Part shown: one piece after another, positions 25,676 through 35,807 of the stretch
How the letters are laid out: each line of letters starts with the position of its first letter
Numbering within the stretch: position 1 is the first letter of the stretch
NCBI RefSeq assembly: GCF_024199925.1
Contig: NZ_JANADR010000001.1
Span: 9,737,501 to 9,801,500, forward strand
Direction of reading: 5' to 3'
DNA length: 64,000 nt
Source: Bradyrhizobium sp. CCGUVB1N3
GTDB lineage: Bacteria; Pseudomonadota; Alphaproteobacteria; Rhizobiales; Xanthobacteraceae
The notes under the pieces: model-generated
Told to the model about the DNA's origin: nothing
Database searches by the model: none
Seen by the model: the letters and a program-made list of their open reading frames with translations, nothing else
Made by a program: the position numbers and the translations under genes

Positions 25676-27720
25676 GCCGCCGAAGCTGCGCGCATCCGCT
25701 GGACGTCCGGCGGGGTTGCTTCGTCGAGAAGCGCGGCAATCGCCTCCGCCGTCGGCATCACCTTCTGCCCGTCGCTGCCGAGGCGGCGGACGGAGACCGA
25801 ATGCGTCTCGGCCTCCTTCTTGCCGACCACGAGCAATGCGGGGATCTTGGCCAGCGAGTGCTCGCGGACCTTGTAGTTGATCTTCTCGTTGCGCAGGTCG
25901 ATCTCGACCCGAAGCCCGGCGCGCCGCGCCAGCTCCACCACTTGCTTGGCGTATTCGTCGGCTTCCGAGGTGATGGTCGTAACCACCACCTGCACAGGCG
26001 AGAGCCAGAGCGGGAAGTTGCCGGCATAGTGCTCGATCAGGATGCCGATGTAGCGCTCCATCGAACCGCAGATCGCGCGGTGCACCATCACCGGCGGTTT
26101 CTTGCCACCGTCATGGTCGATATAGAACGCGCCAAACCGCTCCGGCAGGTTGAAGTCGACCTGCGTGGTGCCGCACTGCCAGTCGCGGCCGATGGCATCG
26201 CGCAGCACGTATTCGAACTTCGGCCCGTAGAACGCGCCTTCGCCCGGATTGATCTCGGTCTTGATGTGATTGTTCTGCGACTGGATCTCGCGCAGCACCG
26301 TCGCCATCACGCGCTCGGCATGATCCCACATCGCGTCGGTGCCGACGCGCTTGTCGGGGCGGGTCGACAGCTTCACGGTGAGGTCGCCGGTGAAGCCGAA
26401 ATCGGCATAGGTCGACAGGATCAGGTCATTGATCTTGAGGCACTCGTCGGCGAGCTGCTCCTCGGTACAGAAGATATGCGCATCGTCCTGGGTGAAGCCG
26501 CGCACGCGCATCAGGCCGTGCATGGCGCCAGACGGCTCGTAGCGATGCACCACGCCGAACTCGGCGAGCCGCATGGGCAGGTCGCGATAGCTCTTCAGGC
26601 CGTGCTTGAAGATCTGCACGTGGCCGGGGCAGTTCATAGGCTTCAGCGCGAACCAGCGCTTGTCTTCGGCCTCGTCGCCGGCGGACTGCGCCGCGAACAT
26701 GTTCTCGCGGTACCAGCCCCAATGGCCGGAGGTCTCCCACAGCACCTTGTCGAGGATCTGCGGGGCGTTGACCTCGCTGTAGTCGCCGGTCAGTCGTCGC
26801 CGCATATAGGCGATGAGCTGCTGGAAGATGGTCCAGCCCTTGGGGTGCCAGAACACCACGCCCGGACCTTCCTCCTGGAAGTGGAAGAGGTCGAGCTCGC
26901 GCCCGAGCTTGCGATGGTCGCGCTTCTCGGCTTCCTCGATCTGCTTGAGGTAAGCGTCGAGGTCCTCCTGCTTGGCGAAGGCGGTGCCGTAGATGCGGGT
27001 CAGCATCGGGTTGTTGGAATCGCCGCGCCAATAGGCGCCGGCCACCTTCATCAACTTGAAGGCGTTGCCGATCTTGCCGGTCGAGGTCATGTGCGGGCCG
27101 CGGCACAAATCGAACCAGTCGCCCTGGAAATAGATCTTGATCGGCTCACTGCCGGGAATGGTGTCGACCAGCTCGACCTTGAAGGCCTCGCCCTTGTCGC
27201 GGAACACCTGCTTGGTCTTCTCGCGATCCCAGACCTCCTTGGTGAACGGTTTGTCGCGCGCGATGATCTCGCGCATCTTCTTCTCGATCGCGGCAAAATC
27301 TTCCGGGGTGAACGGCTCATTGCGGAAGAAGTCGTAATAGAAGCCATTCTCGATCACCGGGCCGATGGTGACCTGCGTGCCCGGCCACAGCGATTGCACG
27401 GCTTCCGCCAGCACATGCGCGGCGTCATGCCGGATCAATTCCAGCGCGCGGGGATCGTCGCGGCCCACGAACTCGATCTTGGCATCGGATTCGATGGGAT
27501 CGTTGAGATCGGCGAGCGCGCCGTCGAGCGCCATCGCCACCGTGCGCTTGGCGAGCGAGGGCGAGATGCCCTTGGCTATGTCGAGGCCGGTGATGCCCTG
27601 GTCGAATTGGCGATGGGCGCCGTCGGGGAAGGTGAGGGTAACCTTGGCGGCCGGGGTCACGGGCTTCAAATTGCTGAGGCTGTACTGGAAGCCGGACTCG
27701 GACTTGTGGTCGTCGGACAT
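25672..27720 (-). CDS. thrS: Threonine--tRNA ligase
   Basis: 682 residues from the ATG at 27720, with an AGGAG ribosome site; the frame extends to 27840 but without coding sense. Domains in order: TGS ([16 protein letters not shown]), the editing domain with [11 protein letters not shown], and the class II catalytic core with [13 protein letters not shown] (zinc-ligand Cys) and [19 protein letters not shown] (motif 2). The C-terminal anticodon-binding domain ([17 protein letters not shown]) is complete. Charges tRNA-Thr in the cytoplasm. A long open frame on the opposite strand is a shadow. Confidence 0.98.
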   Translation of the reverse strand: MSDDHKSESGFQYSLSNLKPVTPAAKVTLTFPDGAHRQFDQGITGLDIAKGISPSLAKRTVAMALDGALADLNDPIESDAKIEFVGRDDPRALELIRHDAAHVLAEAVQSLWPGTQVTIGPVIENGFYYDFFRNEPFTPEDFAAIEKKMREIIARDKPFTKEVWDREKTKQVFRDKGEAFKVELVDTIPGSEPIKIYFQGDWFDLCRGPHMTSTGKIGNAFKLMKVAGAYWRGDSNNPMLTRIYGTAFAKQEDLDAYLKQIEEAEKRDHRKLGRELDLFHFQEEGPGVVFWHPKGWTIFQQLIAYMRRRLTGDYSEVNAPQILDKVLWETSGHWGWYRENMFAAQSAGDEAEDKRWFALKPMNCPGHVQIFKHGLKSYRDLPMRLAEFGVVHRYEPSGAMHGLMRVRGFTQDDAHIFCTEEQLADECLKINDLILSTYADFGFTGDLTVKLSTRPDKRVGTDAMWDHAERVMATVLREIQSQNNHIKTEINPGEGAFYGPKFEYVLRDAIGRDWQCGTTQVDFNLPERFGAFYIDHDGGKKPPVMVHRAICGSMERYIGILIEHYAGNFPLWLSPVQVVVTTITSEADEYAKQVVELARRAGLRVEIDLRNEKINYKVREHSLAKIPALLVVGKKEAETHSVSVRRLGSDGQKVMPTAEAIAALLDEATPPDVQRMRAASAA

Positions 27721-27945
27721 GCTATTTCTCCTGAAGCTCACTCCTGCGAACGAGCGCAGGTAAGCGGGAACGAGCGGTATATCAGGCGATTCGGCCTGCG
27801 CAATCGGGCAAAACGAGGAAACTGCCTGCGAACATCCCATTTCGAAGCCCGACGCCAGACGCGATCTTGACGTTGCATACGTCCACAGGTTGTTGTTTCA
27901 TGGGGCTTATCGGGGACGGACTGCGGTTTTGGGGTTGGTTGCTTC

Positions 27946-29286
27946 GTGACGTTCGTTGGATCGACTTGCCTCAGGGACGGCGCCGGCATTGTCCTCGTCA
28001 CATTTCTGACATTGGTCGGCGGGCCGACGTCCGGTCTTGCCTGGGCCGCGGGCCGCGTCTCGCAGACCCCTCTGACGCCGCAGCTGAGTCAGCCGTTGCC
28101 GGGACGCACCGTTCCACAAGTGTCGCCAAAGACGCCGCCGAGTTCGCAACGGCCGATCGCGTTCTATGTCGTCAAGGGAAGGCCCGATGCCTGCGGCCGC
28201 GGTTGCGACCGCTGGATCGCTGCAGAAGGCACGATCGATGCCGGAGCCGCACCGCGGTTTCGCAAATTCTTGCAGAAGGTCCCCGATCGCGGCCTGCCGA
28301 TCTATTTCTCCTCGCCCGGCGGCAATCTGGATCAGGCCGTGGCGATGGGCGCAATGCTCCGCGGGCGGTCCGCAGTGGCGCGCGTTGGGCGCACGGTGGC
28401 GGAGGAGTGTGGCTTCGAGGCCCAGGACAGTGACGTCTGTCTGAAGGTGAAGGCCTCGGGGCGCGAGTTGCATGGCGACCTCTCCACGCGCGGGGCAGTC
28501 TGCGCCTCGGCTTGTCCTTATGTGATGCTGGGAGCCGCGATACGGGAGATTGCGCCGGATGCCGTGCTCGGGGTGCACTCGCCGAAGGTCGTGACGCATT
28601 TCCGGGTCGAGGCGCCGACACTGGAGATGCGCGCGGCAGCCACCAGGCGCGGCCTCGATCGGGCCGAGCAGTTGCTGACGAACTACATCACAAAAATGGG
28701 CATCGACCTCGGCCTGCTCAGGCTTGCCGACACCGTGAGATATGAGGACATGCACATGCTCACGCGCGAAGAGATCGTGCGGTTCGGCATCGACCGGCGC
28801 GAGCACGTGGAAACGCCGTGGCTGTTCGAATTCGGCACGCGCAGCATGGTGCAGAAGATCGTTGCCGAGCGGAATGACACCGACAGATCCTTTCGCCTGA
28901 TTGCCTGGCGCCTGACATGCTTCGACCTCGATCGTTTCGCGCTCGAGTTCCGGCGTCCCGCGGCGTCCGCCGCCAGCCCCGCCTCGGTTCGCGTGGCGCT
29001 GGGAAGCGCGAATTCGTTGGCCCTCATCTCGAGTCCCGTCAAGCTGCAGGGATTTGAGTTCTGGGGCGCGCAATTCAGGAAGGCCACGCTGCTTTCGCTG
29101 TCGGATGCGCCACACTTCGATTTCACGGAGGCCGGGCAGGGACCGGACGGAGTCGGACCTTCCCGCACCAGCCGGATATCGAACGAAGGACTAACGGCTG
29201 CGCTCGATCGGCTGCTCGCCACCTGCGCACCGGCGAAGGTGAACACGGCCCGCGCGCGCGGCGACACCGTCGATCCGGCGAAATAG
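27946..29286 (+). CDS. Exported ClpP-fold protein, long form (COG3904-like)
   Basis: 446 residues. Signal/anchor segment GIVLVTFLTLVGGPTSGLAW, then a Pro/Gln-rich linker. The ClpP-like core spans about residues 85-280: IAAEGTID, IYFSSPGGNLDQAVAMGAML (the Gly-Gly oxyanion loop), RGAVCASACPYVMLGAA (predicted nucleophile Ser between two Cys), and VLGVHSPK (predicted catalytic His). The last 160 residues form a separate beta-rich domain I do not recognise. Periplasmic. Serine-protease activity is inferred from the fold; the true substrate is unknown. Confidence 0.7.
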   Translation: MTFVGSTCLRDGAGIVLVTFLTLVGGPTSGLAWAAGRVSQTPLTPQLSQPLPGRTVPQVSPKTPPSSQRPIAFYVVKGRPDACGRGCDRWIAAEGTIDAGAAPRFRKFLQKVPDRGLPIYFSSPGGNLDQAVAMGAMLRGRSAVARVGRTVAEECGFEAQDSDVCLKVKASGRELHGDLSTRGAVCASACPYVMLGAAIREIAPDAVLGVHSPKVVTHFRVEAPTLEMRAAATRRGLDRAEQLLTNYITKMGIDLGLLRLADTVRYEDMHMLTREEIVRFGIDRREHVETPWLFEFGTRSMVQKIVAERNDTDRSFRLIAWRLTCFDLDRFALEFRRPAASAASPASVRVALGSANSLALISSPVKLQGFEFWGAQFRKATLLSLSDAPHFDFTEAGQGPDGVGPSRTSRISNEGLTAALDRLLATCAPAKVNTARARGDTVDPAK

Positions 29287-29335
29287 ATATGGTCGGCCCT
29301 TCCGCGCCGTGCCGATACTGCCTACATGCAGCTGC

Positions 29336-30514
29336 ATGAAATCCGATCCCGTCGCCCACCGCTTCGCGCCAAGCGCCCTGATGCTTGGAAACGTCATCAC
29401 CGGCTGTTCGGTGCTGGCGCCGGCCGGAATGCTCCCGGAATTGTCGTCGGGGCTCGACATCAGCATCCGCACCGCGGGCCTTCTGATCACCTTCGGTGCC
29501 ATCACGCTCTGCATCGGCTCGCCGCTGACGGCGTGGCTGACCAGCCGGATCGAGCGGCGCATGCTGCTCACCGCAACGCTCGCGCTGCTTGCCGTCGGCA
29601 ATATCGGCTCGGCCCTCGCGCCCGACTATACGAGCCTGCTGGCCATTCGCCTGGTGATGCTCGCGATCGGCGCGCTCTATACGCCGCAGGCCGCAGGCAC
29701 TGCGGCGATCATCGTGCCGGTCGAAAAGCGTGGCAGCACGATTGCCTATGTGTTTTTGGGATGGTCGATTGCCGCGGCCGTCGGGCTGCCGCTGATCACC
29801 TTCATCGCCAGCCGCTACGGTTGGCGGGCATCCTACGGCGCGATTGGCGGGCTCGGCTGCCTCAGCTTCCTCCTGTTGCTATGGCGCTTGCCGGCGGGGT
29901 TGAAGGGTACGCCCGTCGATTTGAAGACCTGGGGCGAAGTCGGGCGCAATCGCACCATCGTGCTGCTGCTTGCGATCACCATGCTGCAGATGTCCGGGCA
30001 GTTCGTGATCTTCACCTTCATGGGGCCGCTCCTGAACAAGCTGACGGATGCCAGTCCCGACGCGATCGGTCTGGTCTTCGGCGTCTACGGTGTCTGCGGC
30101 TTCCTCGGTCTCCTCATTGCAACGCGTATCGTCGACACCTGGGGGCCCTACAGGACTTCGGTTCTGTTCACGAGCCTGTTGCTCGGGGGCGTCGCCGGAT
30201 GGGCGCTTGGCGCCGGCAATTTTGCACTGATGATGCTCTCGGTCGCGATCTGGGGGGTGGGATTTGCCTCAACCAACTCGATGCAGCAGGTGCGCCTGGT
30301 CGCGGCGGCGCCGTCGCTGGCGCCGGCCACCGTCGCGCTCAATACGTCAGTGCTCTATGTCGGGCAGGCCGTGGGCTCGGCAGCGGGTGGGGCCTTGTTC
30401 GCGCGCGATCTCTTGCACACCATCGGCTTCGTGGCGGCCGGCTTCGTCGTCCTCGCGCTTGCCGTCGTCGGGCTGACCCGGCCCCGGCAGGCCGTGGCGA
30501 CGGTCGCAGCATAG
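29336..30514 (+). CDS. MFS efflux transporter
   Basis: 392 residues from ATG 29336. Twelve membrane helices; loop 2-3 carries GSPLTAWLTSRIERRMLL and helix 4-5 LVMLAIGALYTPQAAGTAAI, the pattern of drug:H+ antiporter-1 and arabinose-efflux-type permeases. A matching loop 8-9 is RIVDTWGPYRTSVLF. Substrate not predictable. Begins 49 bases after the ClpP-fold gene and may be co-transcribed with it. Confidence 0.88.
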   Translation: MKSDPVAHRFAPSALMLGNVITGCSVLAPAGMLPELSSGLDISIRTAGLLITFGAITLCIGSPLTAWLTSRIERRMLLTATLALLAVGNIGSALAPDYTSLLAIRLVMLAIGALYTPQAAGTAAIIVPVEKRGSTIAYVFLGWSIAAAVGLPLITFIASRYGWRASYGAIGGLGCLSFLLLLWRLPAGLKGTPVDLKTWGEVGRNRTIVLLLAITMLQMSGQFVIFTFMGPLLNKLTDASPDAIGLVFGVYGVCGFLGLLIATRIVDTWGPYRTSVLFTSLLLGGVAGWALGAGNFALMMLSVAIWGVGFASTNSMQQVRLVAAAPSLAPATVALNTSVLYVGQAVGSAAGGALFARDLLHTIGFVAAGFVVLALAVVGLTRPRQAVATVAA

Positions 30515-30618
30515 TGCAAAGCCCATCACATCCGGCTTTTCCCCTCAGCGGGCGCTTGGCAAACCGCGCAGGAGGGCGCTAGAAGGCGAGGGTTGGGGAC
30601 CAACGAGAGCTGACTGAG

Positions 30619-31014
30619 ATGAGGATGATTCTGGCGCTTGTCGCGGTGCTGTACTCGGCCGCCGCTTTTGCGCAAACCGACACGCCGATGGTTGGCGACA
30701 AGCCGCTGGTGCAGGTCAAGCCCAAGGGGGCCAGCAAGGGCACCAAGGAGGCGGCGGCCAAGGGCAAATCCGAGACGGCTGCGCCCAAGGGCAAGCCGCA
30801 GTCCATCGCGGTCAGGCTGCAGGCCTGTCTCGACCTCGACGACGGCACCAAGGACCGGCTCAATTGCTACGACGGGGTGATCCCGCCGCAGCCGAAGCCG
30901 AAGCCCGCAAAGGCGAAGGGCGTTGCAGACTGCCGCTTCTTCAAGGAAGAGGACGAGCGCCTGGCCTGCTTCAACGGCTTTGCGGAAAGCATTCCGAAGC
31001 TGCCCAAGAATTGA
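30619..31014 (+). CDS. Small exported protein with Cys-Tyr-Asp motifs
   Basis: 131 residues. Signal peptide MRMILALVAVLYSAAAFAQ, a Lys/Gly-rich linker (about residues 30-65), then two repeats of a short Cys motif: RLQACLDLDDGTKDRLNCYD and CRFFKEEDERLACFNG. The L-x-C-Y/F-(D/N) pattern is shared with small periplasmic proteins of many Proteobacteria, including type VI-linked VasI-like proteins. No secretion genes are nearby, so that link is not supported here. Periplasmic, disulfide-bonded; function unknown. Confidence 0.65.
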   Translation: MRMILALVAVLYSAAAFAQTDTPMVGDKPLVQVKPKGASKGTKEAAAKGKSETAAPKGKPQSIAVRLQACLDLDDGTKDRLNCYDGVIPPQPKPKPAKAKGVADCRFFKEEDERLACFNGFAESIPKLPKN

Positions 31015-31060
31015 TTGCGGACTGATTGCCGCCCGATCACGAGAGCGTGCCGATCCGCAG

Positions 31061-31417
31061 CTAATCGCTGATTCGGGTCAGCACGGCTCGGAAGGCGACG
31101 CCGGGAAGCTGAAGCGCGCTGCCCTCGAACTCCGCCATCTCGCCGTCTTCCCGGCCGCTAAGCGTCAGCGTGACCCTGTCGGTTCCGAACAGGGGGCGGA
31201 AGGTCGGATCGTCGTTGTAGCGCTCGGTCGAGATCTTGACCTTGATGCTCTCGCCTTCGCCGGTGTAGGTGCCGACGAAGGCGAAAGCGGAATTGCCGCC
31301 GCGGAGCTTGCCGTTCGTCACATAGAGCACCCCGCACCCGGTGCCGTGCACGGTGTGAAAGTTCGCCTTGTAGAGTCCCTCGCGCAACTTCAGTTCCTCA
31401 CAGAATCCCCAGTCCAC
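31061..31417 (-). CDS. GrlR-like regulatory protein, orphan
   Basis: 118 residues. Beta-barrel pattern of the GrlR family (a negative regulator of type III secretion in enterobacteria): LREGLYKANFHTVHGTGCGV, YVTNGKLRGGNSAFAFVGTY and a C-terminal hydrophobic strand. The family fit is from memory of the pattern. No type III genes are in the window. The start is uncertain; an internal start near the LREGLY segment would match the family length better. Confidence 0.55.
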   Translation of the reverse strand: MDWGFCEELKLREGLYKANFHTVHGTGCGVLYVTNGKLRGGNSAFAFVGTYTGEGESIKVKISTERYNDDPTFRPLFGTDRVTLTLSGREDGEMAEFEGSALQLPGVAFRAVLTRISD

Positions 31418-31545
31418 GTTATGGGCATCGTCAGGGGAAACAATCCCGGGCGTTCCGGGAAGCTCCGGCCATCAACATCGCATTTTGATCAGCCAGCGAG
31501 ATTCTTGAAGGCCGTGCATGCGCATGCCGATACGCGCGGAAAACG

Positions 31546-32856
31546 CTAGCGACCTGAAGCCGACGAACTGCTCGCCGCAACGCGCGTGAGCGCCAGCGAC
31601 GGTGTCGCCGACATCTTGACCAGTACGTCCTTGAGCGGATTTTGCGTCCAGGCGCGGGTCACGTAGTCGCGATGCCTGATGCCGTCGCCAGTTTCGACGA
31701 ATACCACGCTGCCGGGACGCAAGGGGCCGTCCATGTCCTCCGAGACGCTGATGCCCTTTTGTCGGAGCATGCTCATCAGCTCGCGATCGCGCCGCGCGGT
31801 GTAGTGGGTGTAGGAGCTGACGAAGAAGCCGGAACGGTGGCTCTCGATCCAGGAGGCGAACTTGTCGAGCTCGCCATAGACCGCATCAAGCAGCACGACG
31901 CCGCGAACGCGGTCGCTGATGCCGCCGACCTCGAGGCTCCATGCGGTCGGCAGGAAACCGCCGCTATAGCCGACGATGATGATCGGCATGTTGGCGAAGG
32001 CGCGCGCGCTGCCGGGATCGCCATAGAGACGGGCGAGGTGTTCGCTGGATTCGGCCATGAAGCGCTTGAGCCCGCCAGGCTGCCAGAACTTGCCGGCGCT
32101 GGAATCGGCGGCGTCGACCGCCATCTGCGGTGCAAGCAGCACGGCGTTGGCGCCGGACTCGGAGATCTGCTGCGGCACCAATTGCCGGTCGCGCACGTCG
32201 CGCTCCAGCGTCGCGCCGTTGCCGTGGAAGAACAGCACGATCACGCCTGGCTTGCGCACGTCGAAATGATCCGGCACGTGCACGAGCACGCGGCTGTCAT
32301 TGTAGGTCTCGTCCTGCCAGAATACGCGTCCCGAATAGCTGCGGTGGCCGCGGCGATCGCCCTTGGAGATGTTGAGGAAGGGCGCGTCGGAGGCGGGATT
32401 GTTGCCGAAATAGGGGAACGCGGACGACTTCATGCTGACGAGCGTCGTCAGGTCGTCGCGCTGCGGACGTTGATAGGGCACTTGCGGCTCGAGCGAGGCG
32501 ACCTTGTAGGGGGCCGGCGCCGGCTCCTGCACCGCGCGCTTCGGCGAAAAGTCCGACATCTGCCGTTGCAGGAAGCTTTCGCTTGCCGAGGGGAAGCGCT
32601 CCTTGAACTGCGGGGCCGGGAAGCGATCCTCGAACGTGTCGCCGCTTGCGACTTGCGTGCTGGTCTTGGCGACGATCTGGGTATTGGCCTGGGAGGTTGC
32701 TTGGGAGTTCGCCGCCAGCATCGCCGGGTTGGGCGCCTTGCCGCATTGAACCAATGTCAGTGAGAGCGGCACCAAGACGGAGGCGAGGCCGATCCGGCAG
32801 GCAAGTCGAAACGCGTGATGATGCGTGCCGGGCGATCTCGCCCGGTCAGCACGCAT
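31546..32856 (-). CDS. Exported alpha/beta hydrolase
   Basis: 436 residues from the ATG at 32856. N-terminal membrane segment with a near-lipobox (LTLVQCGK, Gln at -1, so lipidation is doubtful), then a low-complexity linker to residue 100. The hydrolase core begins with IVLFFHGNGATLERDV (oxyanion HG), continues with the nucleophile elbow IIIVGYSGGFLP, the acid in GVVLLDAVYG and the catalytic His in GDGIRHRDYV. Active site complete. Substrate unknown. Upstream is a 350-base region with no gene. Confidence 0.75.
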   Translation of the reverse strand: MRADRARSPGTHHHAFRLACRIGLASVLVPLSLTLVQCGKAPNPAMLAANSQATSQANTQIVAKTSTQVASGDTFEDRFPAPQFKERFPSASESFLQRQMSDFSPKRAVQEPAPAPYKVASLEPQVPYQRPQRDDLTTLVSMKSSAFPYFGNNPASDAPFLNISKGDRRGHRSYSGRVFWQDETYNDSRVLVHVPDHFDVRKPGVIVLFFHGNGATLERDVRDRQLVPQQISESGANAVLLAPQMAVDAADSSAGKFWQPGGLKRFMAESSEHLARLYGDPGSARAFANMPIIIVGYSGGFLPTAWSLEVGGISDRVRGVVLLDAVYGELDKFASWIESHRSGFFVSSYTHYTARRDRELMSMLRQKGISVSEDMDGPLRPGSVVFVETGDGIRHRDYVTRAWTQNPLKDVLVKMSATPSLALTRVAASSSSASGR

Positions 32857-33203
32857 GGCTGTTTCGACTCTCGGATCGGCCCCGACCATCCACCCACTAA
32901 CCCCAAGGCAATCGGCTTTCTTGAGCTAATTCAGCCGACTGGCGTTTAGGTGACGTTAAGCTTCCGGAGAAAACTCCCCACATCCGGAACGCTGAAAATG
33001 ACCACGGAATCGTGTCGCGATTGTGGGAGGGGAAGTAGGCTTTCCCCAGCGTGACAGCAGGTTTATTGCCCGCAAGGGTGCATATGTGGTTCTATAATAC
33101 CTCTTTCGGTTGCCTCATTTAGCCCTTGTTAACCCTGCTTGAATTGACTGGACCAATCTGCACGATGCTTGGGAGAGGCGCGACGCCTCAGCTAAGGACG
33201 GCG
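32857..33203. other. Intergenic region, divergent promoters
   Basis: This 347-base stretch has no gene. It is locally A/T-rich and has a TATAAT at 33093-33098 that could be the -10 of the APC permease unit, but no well-spaced -35 precedes it. A short inverted repeat (GGAAAGCC-like) is too weak to call. Confidence 0.4.
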
Positions 33204-34571
33204 ATGACGGCATCAGATGCGGGAAGCACGGCGTGGACGGGCCGGCGTCTCGGAAGCGGGTCCGGCGTTTCCGTTCTCGTGGCGACCGCGATCGTCGTCG
33301 CCGACATGGTTGGCGTCGGAGTGTTCACGAGCCTCGGCTTCCAGGTCAAGGACATCCCGTCCGGCTTCTCGATCCTGCTGTTGTGGACGGTCGGCGGCAT
33401 CGTCGCGCTGTGCGGCGTGTTCTCCTACAGCGAACTCGGGGCGATGTTCCCGCGCTCGAGCGGCGAGTACAATTTTCTCGGCCGGGCCTATCATCCCGCA
33501 TTCGGTTTTCTCGCCGGCTGGGTCTCGGCGACCGTCGGCTTTGCCGCACCGGTCGCGCTCGCCGCGATGGCGTTCGGCCAATATGCGAAGTCGGTCATTC
33601 CGACGTTGCCGCCGATCCCGCTTGCCATCGGCGTGGTGTGGCTGGTGTCGATCGTGCAGCTCACCGGCGTCAAGCACTCCTCGACCTTCCAGCTCGTCTC
33701 GACGATTCTGAAAGTCATTCTGATCGTGGCCTTCCTGGTTGCAGGCTTTGCGATCGGCATACGGCAGCCGGTGTCGTTCATGCCGGCGTCGGGCGACTTC
33801 GGCCACATCACCAGCGCACCCTTCGCGATCGGGCTCGTCTTCGTGATGTACTCCTTTTCCGGCTGGAACGCGGCGACCTACATCATCGGCGAGCTGCACA
33901 TGCCGCAGCAGAGCCTGCCGCGCGCGCTGCTCGCGGGCACGCTGATCGTGATGGTGCTCTATGTGGCGCTGAACGCGGTCTTTCTCTACGCAACCCCGAT
34001 CGACAAGCTCGCCGGCCAGCTCGAAGTCGCCAGCATCAGCGGCGCTGCCATCTTCGGCGACCTCGGCGGCCGTATCGTCGGCACCATGATCTGTGTCGGC
34101 CTGATCTCCTCCATCAGCGCGATGATGTGGATCGGTCCGCGCGTCATGATGACGATGGGCGAGGACATTCCGGCGCTCCGCGTGTTTTCCCGGAAGTCGG
34201 CGAGCGGCGCGCCGGCCTATGCGATCCTGTTTCAGCTCGCGATCGCCAACCTCCTGCTCTTCACGCGCAGCTTCGAGGCGGTGCTGGACTTCATCCAGTT
34301 CGCGCTGTTGTTCTGCTCGTTCTTCACCGTGCTCGGGGTGATCAAGCTGCGCTTCACCGATCCCGCTCTGCCGCGGCCCTACCGCGCCTGGGGCTACCCG
34401 GTCACGCCGGTGGTTTTCCTGCTCGTGACCGCCTTCATGATGTACTATCTGTTGACCGAGCGGCCGGTTCAGTCGCTGTCGAGCATGCTGATCATGCTCT
34501 CGGGCCTGTTGATATACGCCATTTTCCGCAGGCGGCCGGACGCCGCTGCAACCTTACCCAATCGCGAATAG
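33204..34571 (+). CDS. APC-family amino-acid permease
   Basis: 455 residues from ATG 33204 (AAGGA at 33194 or nearby); the upstream frame has no coding sense. About 12 membrane helices. APC marks: VVADMVGVGVFTSLGFQ in helix 1 (unwound Gly motif), FSYSELGAMFPRSSGEYNFL in helix 2, and AFVMYSFSGWNAATYIIGEL in helix 6. Closest in pattern to the LAT/amino acid-polyamine exchanger branch. Imports or exchanges an unknown amino acid. The secreted protein at 34574 begins 2 bases after its stop. Confidence 0.9.
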   Translation: MTASDAGSTAWTGRRLGSGSGVSVLVATAIVVADMVGVGVFTSLGFQVKDIPSGFSILLLWTVGGIVALCGVFSYSELGAMFPRSSGEYNFLGRAYHPAFGFLAGWVSATVGFAAPVALAAMAFGQYAKSVIPTLPPIPLAIGVVWLVSIVQLTGVKHSSTFQLVSTILKVILIVAFLVAGFAIGIRQPVSFMPASGDFGHITSAPFAIGLVFVMYSFSGWNAATYIIGELHMPQQSLPRALLAGTLIVMVLYVALNAVFLYATPIDKLAGQLEVASISGAAIFGDLGGRIVGTMICVGLISSISAMMWIGPRVMMTMGEDIPALRVFSRKSASGAPAYAILFQLAIANLLLFTRSFEAVLDFIQFALLFCSFFTVLGVIKLRFTDPALPRPYRAWGYPVTPVVFLLVTAFMMYYLLTERPVQSLSSMLIMLSGLLIYAIFRRRPDAAATLPNRE

Positions 34572-34573
34572 AC

Positions 34574-35788
34574 ATGTTTCGACCCATGAAGATTGCGGCC
34601 GTCGCCTTCACCTTGTTGTTCGCGATCGTGGCCCCCGCACGTGCGGCCGGCACCGTCACGGCCGATGACACGGCACGCTTCCTCGCGGGCATGCAGCCAT
34701 CCGCGGAGTCTCCGCTCGTGGCGCTGACCAGGGATCCGTCCTGGCAGCGCCACGCCAAGTTCTTCGACGGCGCCTTCGCCCAGCTCGAGCAGCGGCAGCT
34801 TTCCAGGATCCGCGCCTGGTCGGAGGTCAATCTGGCCGCGCCCCGGCCGACCATGTTCTACATGTTCTCGGGGCCGGATTTCCTCTACGCCGACGCGTTC
34901 TATTCCAAGGCAAGCACCTACGTGCTTGGCGCGCTCGAGCCGGTCGGTAACGTTCCAGACCTGACGCGCGTACCGCGTGGCGCGATTGCGCCCGCGCTCT
35001 ACAATGTCGAGCGCTCGCTCGGCTCGATTCTCAGCTTCAGCTTCTTCATCACCAAGCACATGAAGGTCGACCTGCACGCCAACGAGGTCAACGGCACCTT
35101 GCCGATCCTCTATGTCTTCCTGGCGCGTTCGGGGAAGACCATCCGCAACGTCGAGATGGTCTCGATCGACGACAAGGGCGGCCTGCATGTGGCAGGCGAA
35201 AACGCAGGTCCGAACGCCACCCACGGCGTGCGCATCACCTTCGTCGGCAGCGATGGCGGGGTGCGAACGCTGTATTACTTCTCGACCGACCTCTCCAATT
35301 CCGGCGCGCGCGCGGCCGGCTTCCTGAAGTTTTGCGAGACGCTCGGACCCGGCAACAGCCTGCTCAAGAGCGCCTCGTATCTCCTGCACGCAGGCAACTT
35401 CACGACGGTGCGCGACTGGCTGCTCGCCAACAGCGCCACCATCATCCAGGACGATTCCGGCATTCCGCTTGCGAACTACAATGCGCGGCAATGGCGGTTC
35501 TTCCCGTTCGGCCGCTATCTCGGCCCGATTGCGGAATTTCCCGGCCGATATCAGGAACGCTATGCCGACCTCTTCTCGCGCGCCCAGCCGATCGATTTCG
35601 GCATCGGCTATCGCTGGCGCATGAATGAATCGAACCTGCTGCTGTCGGTGAAGGTGCCGGGCACCGAGACCGCGCCGGCCGAGACCACCTCGTCGGCCGA
35701 ACCGCCGCCAAAACCCGTCCGTCCGAAGCGGCCGCGGCCGCCCGAGTCGATCCCGCCGCCGCCCGGACGCTTCTTCTGGTTTCGCTAA
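34574..35788 (+). CDS. Conserved exported protein
   Basis: 404 residues from ATG 34574, 2 bases after the permease stop (ATG 34586 is another option). Signal peptide FTLLFAIVAPARAAG. The mature part has no domain I recognise: an aromatic-rich block (FYMFSGPDFLYADAFYSKA), a hydrophobic stretch (SLGSILSFSFFITKHMKVDL), and a proline-rich C-terminal 40 residues ending in FFWFR. Periplasmic or outer-membrane associated. Tight spacing makes it an operon partner of the permease. The IS5 element lies just beyond its stop. Confidence 0.7.
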   Translation: MFRPMKIAAVAFTLLFAIVAPARAAGTVTADDTARFLAGMQPSAESPLVALTRDPSWQRHAKFFDGAFAQLEQRQLSRIRAWSEVNLAAPRPTMFYMFSGPDFLYADAFYSKASTYVLGALEPVGNVPDLTRVPRGAIAPALYNVERSLGSILSFSFFITKHMKVDLHANEVNGTLPILYVFLARSGKTIRNVEMVSIDDKGGLHVAGENAGPNATHGVRITFVGSDGGVRTLYYFSTDLSNSGARAAGFLKFCETLGPGNSLLKSASYLLHAGNFTTVRDWLLANSATIIQDDSGIPLANYNARQWRFFPFGRYLGPIAEFPGRYQERYADLFSRAQPIDFGIGYRWRMNESNLLLSVKVPGTETAPAETTSSAEPPPKPVRPKRPRPPESIPPPPGRFFWFR

Positions 35789-35807
35789 AGCGCGAGGAGA
35801 TCGCGCT

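Noticed and set aside
25603..27870. 755-codon open frame on the plus strand opposite thrS
   Set aside because: Antisense to a clear threonyl-tRNA synthetase; its residues are Arg/His/Leu-rich with no domain. Long antisense frames are expected at this GC content.
33233..34573. N-terminal 447 codons of the frame ending at 35788
   Set aside because: They lie in another frame of the APC permease; the real gene starts at 34574 with a signal peptide.
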